DNA of 64,000 nucleotides, from assembly GCF_014298075.1 (NCBI RefSeq), contig NZ_CP060418.1, positions 5,084,001 through 5,148,000 of the forward strand, given 5' to 3'. Numbering within the stretch: position 1 is the stretch's first letter; each line of letters opens with the position of its first letter. A model generated the notes under the pieces. That model had not been told where the DNA came from. It was given only the letters and a program-made list of their open reading frames with translations, and made no database searches. Positions 50,803-59,561 of this stretch are shown here, one piece after another. The position numbers and the translations under genes are program-made. Origin of the DNA: Enterobacter sp. JUb54 (GTDB taxonomy: Bacteria > Pseudomonadota > Gammaproteobacteria > Enterobacterales > Enterobacteriaceae).

Positions 50803-52203
50803 ATGACCCGGTATCAGTTTCCGGAAGGCTTTTTTTGGGGGGCAGCAGCATCAGGTCCGCAAACGGAAGGGGTGAGCAACAAGCCGCACCGCTCGATTTG
50901 GGACAGCTGGTTTGCCGAGCAACCGGAACGCTTTTATCAGCAGATTGGACCGCAAACCGTCTGTGACACCTATCATCAATACCCGCAGGATGTGGCGTTG
51001 ATGAAACAGACCGGCTTTAACTCCTTTCGTACCTCGATTCAATGGTCTCGCTTGATTGATGATTTTGAAACCGGGGCCGCCAATCCGGACGCGGTGCGTT
51101 TTTACAACGCCTATCTTGATGAGATGATCGCCAACGGTATCGAGCCGATGATCAACCTCTATCACTTCGATATGCCGGAAGCGTTGCAAAAGCAGTATGG
51201 CGGATTTGAGTCGGCGCACGTAACGGATCTCTTTGCCCGTTTCGCCCGCACCGCCTTCGAGCTGTTTGGCCATAAAGTGAAATACTGGATCACCTTCAAT
51301 GAGCCGATTGTGCCGGTGGAAGGGGGCTATCTGTACGACTTCCACTATCCGTGTAAAAAGGATGGCAAGCTGGCGGCGCAGGTGGCCTTTAACATTATGC
51401 TGGCCCACGCCAAAGCGATTCGCGAGTTCCGTGAGCTGGCGCTGCCGGGCGAGATCGGGGTGGTGCTGAACCTGACGCCTTCCTACACCCGCAACGACAG
51501 TCCGGAGGACAAAAAGGCGGCATGGCATGCGGATCTGTTTTTTAACCGCAGCTTCCTCGATCCGCTGGTCAAACATCAGTTCCCGAAAGAGCTGTGCGAA
51601 ATTCTGGCCGCTCACGATTGCCTGCCGGAAGTGACGAAAGCCGACGTTGAGCTGATTACCGGTTCGCACGTCGATTTTCTCGGCGTGAACTACTACGTTC
51701 CGCGTCGGGTACAGGCGCGTGAGAGCGACTATACGCTGGACTATTTCACCCCGGAATATTACTTCGAAAACTACGTTAATCCTGAAGGGCGGTTTAACCC
51801 GTATCGCGATAACAACGAAATTCTGCCGCAGGCGATCTATGACATTGCCGCCAACGTGCGCGACAACTACGGCAATATTAAGTGGTTCCTCGCAGAAATT
51901 GGTATTGCGATGGATATCGAGTCGGAAGGGGAGCCGGGTGACGACGGGGTGATCGATGATTCATTCCGCATTCGTCTGATGGAAGAGCATCTGGTGCAGC
52001 TGCACCGGGCGATAGCCGACGGCGCCAATTGCTTCGGCGTGCACCAGTGGACCTTCATCGACAACTGGTCGTGGATTAACTCGTTCAAGCGCCGCTACGG
52101 CTTCTGGCGCCTCGATCTGCAAACCGGCGAGCGGCAGATAAAACGCAACGCGCTGTGGTTTGCCGAACTGGCGGCCAGTAACGGCTTCAGTGCCGAAAAA
52201 TAG
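50803..52203 (+). CDS. Glycoside hydrolase family 1, probable 6-phospho-beta-glucosidase
   Basis: A 466-residue GH1 enzyme expected to cleave the phosphorylated beta-glucoside delivered by the local PTS. The start YQFPEGFFWGAAASGPQTEG is typical. The acid/base glutamate lies in TFNEP (E167). The nucleophile is probably E365, in AEIGIA, where the usual motif is (T/S)ENG. NSFKRRYGF contains the Ser, Lys and Tyr that bind the 6-phosphate in this family. The ATG at 50803 after AGGAGGCGTT is preferred over 50755, which would lie inside the leader terminator. It has its own CRP site, operator and attenuator. Confidence 0.9.
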   Translation: MTRYQFPEGFFWGAAASGPQTEGVSNKPHRSIWDSWFAEQPERFYQQIGPQTVCDTYHQYPQDVALMKQTGFNSFRTSIQWSRLIDDFETGAANPDAVRFYNAYLDEMIANGIEPMINLYHFDMPEALQKQYGGFESAHVTDLFARFARTAFELFGHKVKYWITFNEPIVPVEGGYLYDFHYPCKKDGKLAAQVAFNIMLAHAKAIREFRELALPGEIGVVLNLTPSYTRNDSPEDKKAAWHADLFFNRSFLDPLVKHQFPKELCEILAAHDCLPEVTKADVELITGSHVDFLGVNYYVPRRVQARESDYTLDYFTPEYYFENYVNPEGRFNPYRDNNEILPQAIYDIAANVRDNYGNIKWFLAEIGIAMDIESEGEPGDDGVIDDSFRIRLMEEHLVQLHRAIADGANCFGVHQWTFIDNWSWINSFKRRYGFWRLDLQTGERQIKRNALWFAELAASNGFSAEK

Positions 52204-52216
52204 CCCCGCAAAATCT

Positions 52217-53354
52217 CCCGGAGGCGGCGCTGATGCGCCTGTCCGGGCTACAGACCGCACGATCCTGTAGCCCGGACAGATGCGCAGCATCGCCTCCGTG
52301 GCAACCAGACTGCACGCTCCCGTAGCCCGGACAGATGCGCAGCATCGCCTCCGGGGCAACCAGACCGCACGCTCCCGTAGTCCGGACAAGATGCGCAGCA
52401 TCGCCTCCGGGGAAACCAGACCGCACGCTCCCGTAGCCCGGACAGATGCGCAGCATCGCCTCCGGGGCAACCAGACCGCACGATCCTGTAGCCCGGACAG
52501 ATGCGCAGCATCGTCTCCGGGGCAACCAGACCGCACGCTCCCGTAGCCCGGACAGATGCGCAGCATCGCCTCCGGGGCAACCAGACTGCACGCTCCCGTA
52601 GCCCGGACAGATGCGCAGCATCGCCTCCGGGGCAACCAGACCGCACGCTCCCGTAGCCCGGACAGATGCGCAGCATCGCCTCCGGGGCAACCAGACCGCA
52701 CGCTCCCGTAGCCCGGACAGAGGCGCAGCATCGCCTCCAGGGCAACCAGACTGCACGATCCTGTAGCCCGGACAAGATGCGCAGCATCGCCTCCGGGGCA
52801 ACCAGACCGCACGCTCCCGTAGCCCGGACAAGATGCGCAGCATCGCCTCCGGGGCAACCAGACCGCACGATCCTGTAGCCCGGACAAGATGCGCAGCATC
52901 GCCTCCGGGGCAACCAGACTGCACGCTCCCGTAGCCCGGACAAGATGCGCAGCATCGCCTCCGGGGCAACCAGACCGCACGATCCTGTAGCCCGGACAAG
53001 ATGCGCAGCATCGCCTCCGGGGCAACCAGACCGCACGCTCCCGTAGCCCGGACAGAGGCGCAGCATCGCCTCCGGGGCAACCAGACCGCACGCTCCCGTA
53101 GCCCGGACAGATGCGCAGCATCGCCTCCGGGGCAACCAGACCGCACGCTCCCGTAGCCCGGACAGATGCGCAGCATCGCCTCCGGGGCAACCAGACCGCA
53201 CGCTCCCGTAGCCCGGACAGAGGCGCAGCATCGCCTCCGGGGCAACCAGACCGCACGCTCCCGTAGCCCGGACAAGATGCGCAGCATCGCCTCCGGGGTA
53301 ACCAGACCGCGCGCTCCCGTAGCCCGGACAAGATGCGCAGCATCGCCTCCGGGG
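52217..53354. repeat. Tandem array of about 20 REP-containing 55/56-bp units
   Basis: Nineteen full units and one partial unit start at 52267, 52322, 52377, 52433, 52488, 52543, 52598, 52653, 52708, 52763, 52819, 52875, 52931, 52987, 53043, 53098, 53153, 53208, 53263 and 53319. Each has a ~35-base REP palindrome (GTAGCCCGGACAGATGCGCA then GCATCGCCTCCGGGG) and a ~20-base linker (CAACCAGACCGCACGCTCCC or ...GATCCT). One REP in inverse orientation precedes the array (52217-52251). Unit length is 56 where ACAAG replaces ACAG. The array fills the gap between the converging glycosidase and hydrolase genes. Confidence 0.95.
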
Positions 53355-53368
53355 AGAAGCCTCTGGCG

Positions 53369-54316
53369 CTACTTTTCCATCTCCGGCAGTGACGCAATCC
53401 AGTTCATTGCCAGCTGAGGCCACTCGGCGGCGGGTAGCCCCGTTGTTCCACGGATACCGAAACCGTGCTTACCCTCGGCAAACAGGTGTAACTCGGTCGG
53501 CACCTTGTGAGCACGCAACGCGTTAAACATCACCAACGCGTTATCGACCGGCACCGAAGGATCATCCACCGCATGCATAATGAACGTTGGCGGCGTCGCG
53601 GCGGTCACATTGTGCTCCGGCGAATAGCGACGTTGCTGTTCTGCCGTCGGCGTATCGCCAATCAACGCGTGGCGCGAACCGGGATGGGCAATGGCGGGAT
53701 CCATCGAAATTACCGGATAGCCCAGCACCACAAAATCGGGGCGCGCGCTCAGGCCATCGACGGCGTCCGTGGCGGGATAGACCGCATCGTCATAACGGGT
53801 CTCGAGGCTGGCGGCGACATGACCGCCGGCAGAAAAGCCCATGATGCCGATTTTATGCGGGTCGATGTGCCACTCCGGGGCGCGGGCCCGCAGGGTGCGC
53901 AGCGCGCGCTGGGCATCGGCCAACGGCGCGTTGCTGCCTTCCGCGTGGCCGTCCGCCGGCATGCGGTAGGTCATGACGAACAGGGTATAGCCCTGCGCGG
54001 TAAACACCGGGGCAAGATCGCTGCCTTCTTTGTCCAGCACCACCCGCTGATAGGAACCGCCAGGGGTGACCAGCAGCGCAATACCGTTGGGCTTCGCGGG
54101 AGCATACACCGTGATCTCCGGCGCGCGGATACCGGTCACCGCGCGGTCGGGCAGGGCGCCATCTTTGCTACGATCCACCAGAGACGGGACCGCCGGGCTG
54201 TTTTTTGCACCGGGGGCCTCGCCGCCGGGCCAGACCGGTAGCGTGGGCAGGGCGGCGAGAGCCGCCTGAGAAGAGATAAGCAGAGTCATGGCTGCCGCCA
54301 GGGGTAAACGCGTCAT
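53369..54316 (-). CDS. Secreted alpha/beta hydrolase (acetyl-esterase-like)
   Basis: A 315-residue protein with a signal peptide (MTRLPLAAAMTLLISSQAALA) and an alpha/beta-hydrolase fold: oxyanion-type LLVTPGGSYQRVV, nucleophile elbow GFSAGGHVAASL (G-x-S-x-G-G), acid in the AVDDPSVPVDN region and histidine in GKHGFG. It resembles the xylan/acetyl esterases often found with polysaccharide utilisation. The ATG at 54316 follows GGAGATGCTT. Its role beside the beta-glucoside locus is plausible, for deacylating glycosides, but unproved. Confidence 0.85.
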   Translation of the reverse strand: MTRLPLAAAMTLLISSQAALAALPTLPVWPGGEAPGAKNSPAVPSLVDRSKDGALPDRAVTGIRAPEITVYAPAKPNGIALLVTPGGSYQRVVLDKEGSDLAPVFTAQGYTLFVMTYRMPADGHAEGSNAPLADAQRALRTLRARAPEWHIDPHKIGIMGFSAGGHVAASLETRYDDAVYPATDAVDGLSARPDFVVLGYPVISMDPAIAHPGSRHALIGDTPTAEQQRRYSPEHNVTAATPPTFIMHAVDDPSVPVDNALVMFNALRAHKVPTELHLFAEGKHGFGIRGTTGLPAAEWPQLAMNWIASLPEMEK

Positions 54317-54385
54317 AAGCATCTCCATGATGGAAAACGCTTATTTATCATTCATTCACGGCGGGTAACGCGAGGTGTCTCACAG

Positions 54386-54423
54386 AACACTGTTTCACTT
54401 TTATCGAAATGAAACAGTGTTTT
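54386..54423. repeat. Long inverted repeat between mop and hydrolase genes
   Basis: CACTGTTTCA and TGAAACAGTG form a perfect 10-bp stem (longer with flanking A/T) around a 12-base AT-rich loop. It may end transcription from the mop side or be an operator for the hydrolase gene. Confidence 0.5.
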
Positions 54424-54431
54424 GGATGGTG

Positions 54432-54860
54432 TTAAGCGCGGGTGGCAATCAGGATCGCCGAGGCCTTAATCAGCGCCAGCACGCGGCTGCCCTGCACCAG
54501 CTGCATCTCTTCCTGACTCTCGTTGGTCACGACCGCCACGATATCAAACCCGGCATCGGTAGTAATATGCACCGTCGCGTTCACCGCGCCTTCGGTCACC
54601 CGGCTGACGCTGCCGGCAAACTGGTTACGGGCAGAAAACTTCAGGCCGCACGCTTCCGTTGCCAGGGTCACCCACGGGGCTTTAATCAAGGCGATAGCTT
54701 CTTTGCCAGGGACCAGCCCCAGCGCCTGCTGGCTGCTGTGGGTGACAATCGCCACCAGCGTTGCGCCGCCGGTGAGCGTCAATTCAATTTCATCATTGAC
54801 CGCGCCGGTGGCAACGGCACTCACCGTGCCGGTCAGTTGGTTACGTGCTGATACCGCCAT
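54432..54860 (-). CDS. Two-domain molybdate-binding (Mop/TOBE) protein
   Basis: A 142-residue molbindin made of two homologous Mop domains: MAVSARNQLTGTVSAVATGAV... (residues 1-68) and KFSARNQFAGSVSRVTEGAV... (74-140). Each has the SARNQ(L/F)xGxV start and the IKAxxVxLAT-type end that form molybdate sites between subunits. It probably stores or senses molybdate. It starts 40 bases behind the fhlA stop on the same strand with a strong SD (GGAAGGAGG), so it is likely co-transcribed with fhlA. FhlA targets include molybdopterin-dependent formate dehydrogenase, which gives the context sense. Confidence 0.88.
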   Translation of the reverse strand: MAVSARNQLTGTVSAVATGAVNDEIELTLTGGATLVAIVTHSSQQALGLVPGKEAIALIKAPWVTLATEACGLKFSARNQFAGSVSRVTEGAVNATVHITTDAGFDIVAVVTNESQEEMQLVQGSRVLALIKASAILIATRA

Positions 54861-54900
54861 AAAACCTCCTTCCAGTGACTGATTGCGATAAGTACAAAAC

Positions 54901-56973
54901 TTATACTAACTCATCTTTGCCAATTCCCAGGCGTTTCATGCGGGAAAGCAGCGTGGTGCGTTTGAGACCCAGCCGTTGCGCGGCGCCTTTCGGCCCGGCA
55001 ACCACCCCGTTACTCTCTTTCAGCACCCGAACAATCAGCTGATATTCGTCTTCCCCCTCCTGCGGCAGAGCGGCCTCCGGTAGCGTTTCCGGCTCAATAT
55101 TCAGCTCTGGCAGCGACAGCTGGAGCACGCTACCGCGGGTCAGCAGCACCGCGCGCTCAATCACGTTCTCCAGTTCCCGCACGTTGCCTGGCCACTCCAT
55201 CCGGCTGAGGGTACGCAGGGTCTCCGCCGGAATGCTGTCGATATTGCGCCCGAGGCGGCGGGCGATTTTAAAGGTAAACGCTTTGACCAGCAGCGGGATA
55301 TCGTCCGGGCGCTCGCGGAGCGGCGGCAGATGGATCGGGAAGACGTTCAGACGGTAATAGAGATCGCTACGGAATTCGCGATCGGCGACCATCTGTTTAA
55401 GATCGCGGTTAGTCGCGGCGATCAGCCGGACGTCGGTCTGGATCAGCTTATTGCTACCGAGCCGCTCAAATTCCTGCTCCTGCAACACCCGCAGCAGCTT
55501 CGGCTGCAGCTCCAGCGGCATATCGCCCACTTCGTCGAGGAACAGGGAGCTTTTATCCGCCAGCTCGAAACGGCCGATACGCTGCGCGCTGGCCCCGGTA
55601 AAGGCACCACGCTCATGGCCGAAGAGATCGCTCTCCAGCAGCCCGGCAGGCATCGCGGCGCAGTTCATTTTTACCATCCGCCGGCCGTTGCGTCCGCTGA
55701 GATTATGGATCGCCCGGGCAATCAACTCCTTGCCGGTGCCGGTTTCACCGAGGATCAGCACGGTGCTGTCGCTCTGCGCCACCATCTCGACCTGCTTGAG
55801 CACGCTGTGCATGGCTTCGCTGCGGCCGATAATTTCACCAAACTCGCTCTCGACGTTATTCAGTTGCTCGGTCAGCGCCAGGTTTTCGTCAACCAGCCGC
55901 TCTTTCAGACGCTGAATTTCCTGGTAGGCGAGGGCGTTATCGATGGCGATCGACACCCGCTCGGCAATCTGGCGCAGCAGCTTGAGGTTGGTGGTGGTGA
56001 ATACTTTTTCGTCGCACTGCGCCAGCTTCAGCACTCCCAACAAATTATTGCCGGACATCAGCGGCAGCAGGCACAGGGTCTGGATCTGGTTGCCCCACAT
56101 CTCGAAGAGCATTTTTTCATACGGCGCCAGCGAGTCGTGCTCGTGCAAGTTGAGCAGCAGCATCTCTTTGCTTTTAAACACCCGCTCGGTCAGGGTGCCG
56201 GCCTCGTTGACCTCGCTCTGGTCGTGCACCGGGTGGCTGGCGTCAAGATAGTGGGTCGAGTAGATATTCAGCTTGCCCTTGCGGCTGCTGTGCAGCACCA
56301 CGCTGATGGCGTCGATGCGGAAATAGCGATGAATCTCCTTCGCCACCTCGCCCACCAGCTCATCGATATCCAGCCGGGAGAGCACGGCGTTGGTGATGGC
56401 GACCAGAATGCGGAAGTTGTCGCGCTCGTGGCACAGCAGATCGTAATCCACATTGTTGCTGACCCGGCTCTGGATTTGTTCGGTTACCACCGCAACCAAC
56501 TGGGTAAAGGTATGCAGCCGCTGGTACTCTTTTTCGGTCCAGGGGCGGTCGTCGTTGCGGATAAACTCGCAGCCGCCGAAGATGCGACCTTCCGCCGCCA
56601 GCGGCAGCAGGCAGTAATAACCGAATGGCGGATACAAACCGCAGCCGGCCAGCTGCGGCCAGGCTTCGACAAAGGTGGCGTGGTCACAATGCAGCGCATC
56701 GGGGCGCGACAGCAGGCGGCGCACCGGCCCGTGGGCCAGTAAGGTTTCATCTTCATAGCTGACCGGCAGGCCCGCGTCGTTGCAGGCGTAGCGGGTCGCG
56801 CGGTGGTTTCCGGCATTCCACAGGATAATGGCCGCGCGATCTGCCAGCGCAGACTGCTGAACCAGGCGGGTTAGCGTTTCACTCAGCGCGGCCAGGTCAG
56901 GCTGCTGTAACAGAATACGGGTGATATCGAACAGCCCTTGCTGCCCAAAATCGCCCAGTGGTGTATACGACAT
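54901..56973 (-). CDS. fhlA: Formate hydrogenlyase transcriptional activator FhlA
   Basis: A sigma-54-dependent activator of the formate regulon (690 residues, compared with 692 in E. coli). N-terminal half: two GAF-type formate-sensing domains. Centre: AAA+ domain with GETGTGKELIARAIH (Walker A), ESDLFGHERGAFTGA (the GAFTGA loop contacting sigma-54) and the FLDEVGDMPLELQ Walker B. C-terminus: Fis-type helix-turn-helix AAQRLGLKRTTLLSRMKRLG. It lies downstream of hypE on the same strand, with a 187-base gap holding a REP. Confidence 0.97.
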   Translation of the reverse strand: MSYTPLGDFGQQGLFDITRILLQQPDLAALSETLTRLVQQSALADRAAIILWNAGNHRATRYACNDAGLPVSYEDETLLAHGPVRRLLSRPDALHCDHATFVEAWPQLAGCGLYPPFGYYCLLPLAAEGRIFGGCEFIRNDDRPWTEKEYQRLHTFTQLVAVVTEQIQSRVSNNVDYDLLCHERDNFRILVAITNAVLSRLDIDELVGEVAKEIHRYFRIDAISVVLHSSRKGKLNIYSTHYLDASHPVHDQSEVNEAGTLTERVFKSKEMLLLNLHEHDSLAPYEKMLFEMWGNQIQTLCLLPLMSGNNLLGVLKLAQCDEKVFTTTNLKLLRQIAERVSIAIDNALAYQEIQRLKERLVDENLALTEQLNNVESEFGEIIGRSEAMHSVLKQVEMVAQSDSTVLILGETGTGKELIARAIHNLSGRNGRRMVKMNCAAMPAGLLESDLFGHERGAFTGASAQRIGRFELADKSSLFLDEVGDMPLELQPKLLRVLQEQEFERLGSNKLIQTDVRLIAATNRDLKQMVADREFRSDLYYRLNVFPIHLPPLRERPDDIPLLVKAFTFKIARRLGRNIDSIPAETLRTLSRMEWPGNVRELENVIERAVLLTRGSVLQLSLPELNIEPETLPEAALPQEGEDEYQLIVRVLKESNGVVAGPKGAAQRLGLKRTTLLSRMKRLGIGKDELV

Positions 56974-57124
56974 TGCTTAAGTCCAAAAAGCGCCATTCAG
57001 GCGGCGCATAAGAAAGTGATGACACAAATAATAGTATGTTAAAAAGCAGTCGTTGCCGCGGTAATCCATCCGTGGTGGCCCGATGGTTTGGGCTGGATAA
57101 TCATGCTGAGATGCTGATGTTTTT

Positions 57125-57158
57125 CCCGGAGGCGATGCTGCGCATCTGTCCGGGCTAC
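57125..57158. repeat. Single REP element between hypE and fhlA
   Basis: CCCGGAGGCGATGCTGCGCA...TCCGGGCTAC, identical in core to the array at 52-53 kb and in the orientation of its leading inverse copy; it lies immediately after the hypE stop. Confidence 0.85.
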
Positions 57159-57160
57159 GG

Positions 57161-58171
57161 TTAACAAATTCGTGGTAAAGGCTCGGCGTGAGGCAGATCC
57201 AGCGTGCGTTTGACCCCGTATAACCCGACGGAACGTACGCCGCGGCGTTCAACCACCTCGCCAATCATCGCCGCATCGCGGCCCAGCGGATGGCTACGCA
57301 GCTGCGCCAGCGCCGCTTCCGCTGCCTCCCGGGCAACGGCAATCACCAGCTTGCCTTCGTTGGCGAAGTTAAGCGCATCCAGGCCTAATAACTCGCACAC
57401 TCCGCGTACGGTATCGTTGACCGGCAGCGTCTGTTCATGCAGCTCGATGCCGCAGCCGCTGGTGGCGGCGAACTCATGGGCCACCGCGTTGACTCCGCCG
57501 CGAGTGGCATCGCGCAGGGCTTTGACGCCGGGAACGTCGCGCAGGGTCTGAATCAGCGGCGTGAGCACCGCGCAGTCGCTGGAGAGCGCGCCGTCCAGCC
57601 CCATCTGCTCGCGCAGGTTGAGGATAGTGGCGCCGTGATCGCCGAGGGTGCCGCTGACCAGCAGGACATCGCCGGGGGTAATCTGCTGCGCGCCCCAGCG
57701 AATGTCCGCCGGGATCGCGCCGATCCCGGCGGTGTTGATAAACAGTTTATCCGCCGCGCCGCGCGGCACGACTTTGGTATCGCCGGTCACGATGGCAATC
57801 CCGGCGGCCTGCGCGGTATGGGCCATGCTGTTGACCACCCGTTCGAGGATGCTCATTTCCAGCCCCTCTTCGAGAATAAACCCGCAGGAGAGATAGCGCG
57901 GCAGGGCGCCGCTGACCGCCACGTCGTTGGCGGTACCGCATACCGCCAGCTTGCCGATATCGCCGCCGGGGAAAAATAGCGGGTCAATGACGTAGCTGTC
58001 GGTGGAGAAGGCGAGGCGGTCGCCGAGGGCGGCTAACTGCGCCAGATCAAGACGCGCCTGATCTTCCTGCTCCGCCAGCCACGGGTTGGCAAACGCCTGC
58101 ATAAACAGGGAGGCGATCAGCTGCTGCATCGCCTGACCGCCGCTACCGTGGGCTAACTGGACGCTTTTCAT
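57161..58171 (-). CDS. hypE: Hydrogenase maturation protein HypE
   Basis: HypE dehydrates the carbamoylated C-terminal cysteine to a thiocyanate and donates cyanide to the [NiFe] site. The 336-residue protein has an AIR-synthase/PurM-like fold (GSGGQAMQQLI; STDSYVIDPLFFPGGDIGKLAV) and the required C-terminal PRIC with its cysteine. The ATG at 58171 (MKSVQLAHGSGGQ) overlaps hypD by four bases; the longer frame from 58213 is rejected. Confidence 0.97.
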   Translation of the reverse strand: MKSVQLAHGSGGQAMQQLIASLFMQAFANPWLAEQEDQARLDLAQLAALGDRLAFSTDSYVIDPLFFPGGDIGKLAVCGTANDVAVSGALPRYLSCGFILEEGLEMSILERVVNSMAHTAQAAGIAIVTGDTKVVPRGAADKLFINTAGIGAIPADIRWGAQQITPGDVLLVSGTLGDHGATILNLREQMGLDGALSSDCAVLTPLIQTLRDVPGVKALRDATRGGVNAVAHEFAATSGCGIELHEQTLPVNDTVRGVCELLGLDALNFANEGKLVIAVAREAAEAALAQLRSHPLGRDAAMIGEVVERRGVRSVGLYGVKRTLDLPHAEPLPRIC

Positions 58172-59289
58172 GCTTCGTTTTCCTGACTGCGATATTGATA
58201 CCAGGCGGCGCATGCGCCTTCTGATGAGACCATCAGCGCGCCGAAGGCGCTCTGGGGATTACAGACTTTGCCGAACAGCGAACACTGGTGCGGCTTGCAG
58301 CGACCGGTCAGCACGTCGCCGCAGCGGGCGCGCGGATCGTCACAGACGCGTTGCGGCGCCGGGCGGAAATGGGCCTCGGCATCGAAACGCTGGTAGGCGG
58401 GCGTCAGGCATACGCCGGAATCGCTGATGACCCCCAGGCCGCGCCATTCGCTGTCGCCGCTGAGGCAGAAAACATCGGCTATTGCCGATTGCGCCAGCGG
58501 ATTGCCTTCATCAGGCACCACGCGGCGATACTGATTTTCCACCTGACTGTGCCTCGCTATTGTCTGCTCAACCAGCATCACCGCGCCTTGCAGTAGATCA
58601 AGCGGTTCGAATCCAGCGACCACTAAAGGACGATGATAGTCGCTGGCGATAAAACCGTAGGCGTCGGTACCAATGACCATGCTGACGTGACCGGGGGCAA
58701 GAAAGGCGTCGATGCCGTTGTCCGGCTGGTCGAGCAGGCTGCGCAGGGTCGGGAGCAGCGTGATGTGCTGGCAGAAGAAGTAGAAATTGTCGACGCCGCG
58801 CTCGCGGGCGTGGCGGAGGGTCAGGGCGGTGGCGGGCATGGTGGTTTCAAAACCGAGGCCGAAGAAGACCACTTCACGCTCCGGGTTCTGCTGCGCCAGC
58901 TTCAGGGCGTCCATCGGCGAATAGACGATGCGCACATCGGCGCCGCGGGCTTTTGCCTGCAGCAATGAACCGTTTTTGCCGGGCACGCGCATGGCGTCGC
59001 CGAAGGTACAGAAAATCACGCCCGGACGGCTGGCGATGTCGATACAGGTGTCGATACGCCCCATCGGCAGCACGCAGACCGGGCAGCCAGGACCATGAAT
59101 GAATTCAATATTGTCGGGAAGCAGCTGGTCGAGGCCGAATTTAAAAATGGCGTGGGTGTGGCCGCCGCAGACTTCCATAATCCGCAGCGGGCGTTCGGCG
59201 GTATGGGGAAGCAGTTGCGCCCGCGCCTGCAGGTGCTCAACCAGCAGCATCACCTGTTCCGGGGCGCGGTATTCATCAACGAAACGCAT
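58168..59289 (-). CDS. hypD: Hydrogenase maturation protein HypD
   Basis: A [4Fe-4S] scaffold protein that with HypC assembles Fe(CN)2CO. The 373-residue protein has CGGHTHAIFKFG, GPGCPVCVLP (redox cysteines), GFETTMPATAL and C-terminal cluster cysteines (CGDVLTGRCKPHQC...). It overlaps hypC by one base and hypE by four. Confidence 0.97.
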   Translation of the reverse strand: MRFVDEYRAPEQVMLLVEHLQARAQLLPHTAERPLRIMEVCGGHTHAIFKFGLDQLLPDNIEFIHGPGCPVCVLPMGRIDTCIDIASRPGVIFCTFGDAMRVPGKNGSLLQAKARGADVRIVYSPMDALKLAQQNPEREVVFFGLGFETTMPATALTLRHARERGVDNFYFFCQHITLLPTLRSLLDQPDNGIDAFLAPGHVSMVIGTDAYGFIASDYHRPLVVAGFEPLDLLQGAVMLVEQTIARHSQVENQYRRVVPDEGNPLAQSAIADVFCLSGDSEWRGLGVISDSGVCLTPAYQRFDAEAHFRPAPQRVCDDPRARCGDVLTGRCKPHQCSLFGKVCNPQSAFGALMVSSEGACAAWYQYRSQENEA

Positions 59290-59561
59290 TATCGCTCCTC
59301 GCCGTACAGCAGCGCGCCGACGTCCGGCTCGACTTCAAACATATTCTGCAGCGCCTCGAGAGTATCCCGGGCTTCGGCTTCATTAATGATGCTCATGGCG
59401 AAGCCGACGTGGACCAGCACCCACTGCCCGAGGCGCGGCTGACCGTGCTCGTCGACGGCGCCGACAAGGGTCAGATCGACTTCGCGCTGAATGCCGCACA
59501 CTTCGACCTTCGCCTGGTTGCCATCAATGGCGCAGATTTGTCCCGGAATGCCTATGCACAT
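59289..59561 (-). CDS. hypC: Hydrogenase maturation chaperone HypC
   Basis: A 90-residue chaperone that binds the hydrogenase large-subunit precursor and HypD. The N-terminal cysteine essential for function is residue 2 ([12 protein letters not shown]), which fixes the start at 59561 rather than the nine-codon-longer frame. It overlaps hypB by 10 bases. HycE is the usual client in formate hydrogenlyase. Confidence 0.95.
   Translation of the reverse strand: MCIGIPGQICAIDGNQAKVEVCGIQREVDLTLVGAVDEHGQPRLGQWVLVHVGFAMSIINEAEARDTLEALQNMFEVEPDVGALLYGEER

Noticed and set aside
52217-53354. CRISPR array interpretation of the 55-bp repeats
   Set aside because: The linkers are nearly identical, not unique spacers, and no cas genes are nearby; the unit core is a REP palindrome found singly elsewhere in the window.
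51961-53423. Three overlapping long minus-strand frames (478, 366 and 391 codons) with Arg/Cys-rich repeats
   Set aside because: They are translations of the same 55/56-bp non-coding repeat. All three reverse frames are open because the unit has no reverse stop and its length shifts frame each time; two of them also run into neighbouring genes.
55330-56742. 470-codon frame opposite fhlA
   Set aside because: Antisense shadow; the minus strand encodes a complete FhlA with all domains.
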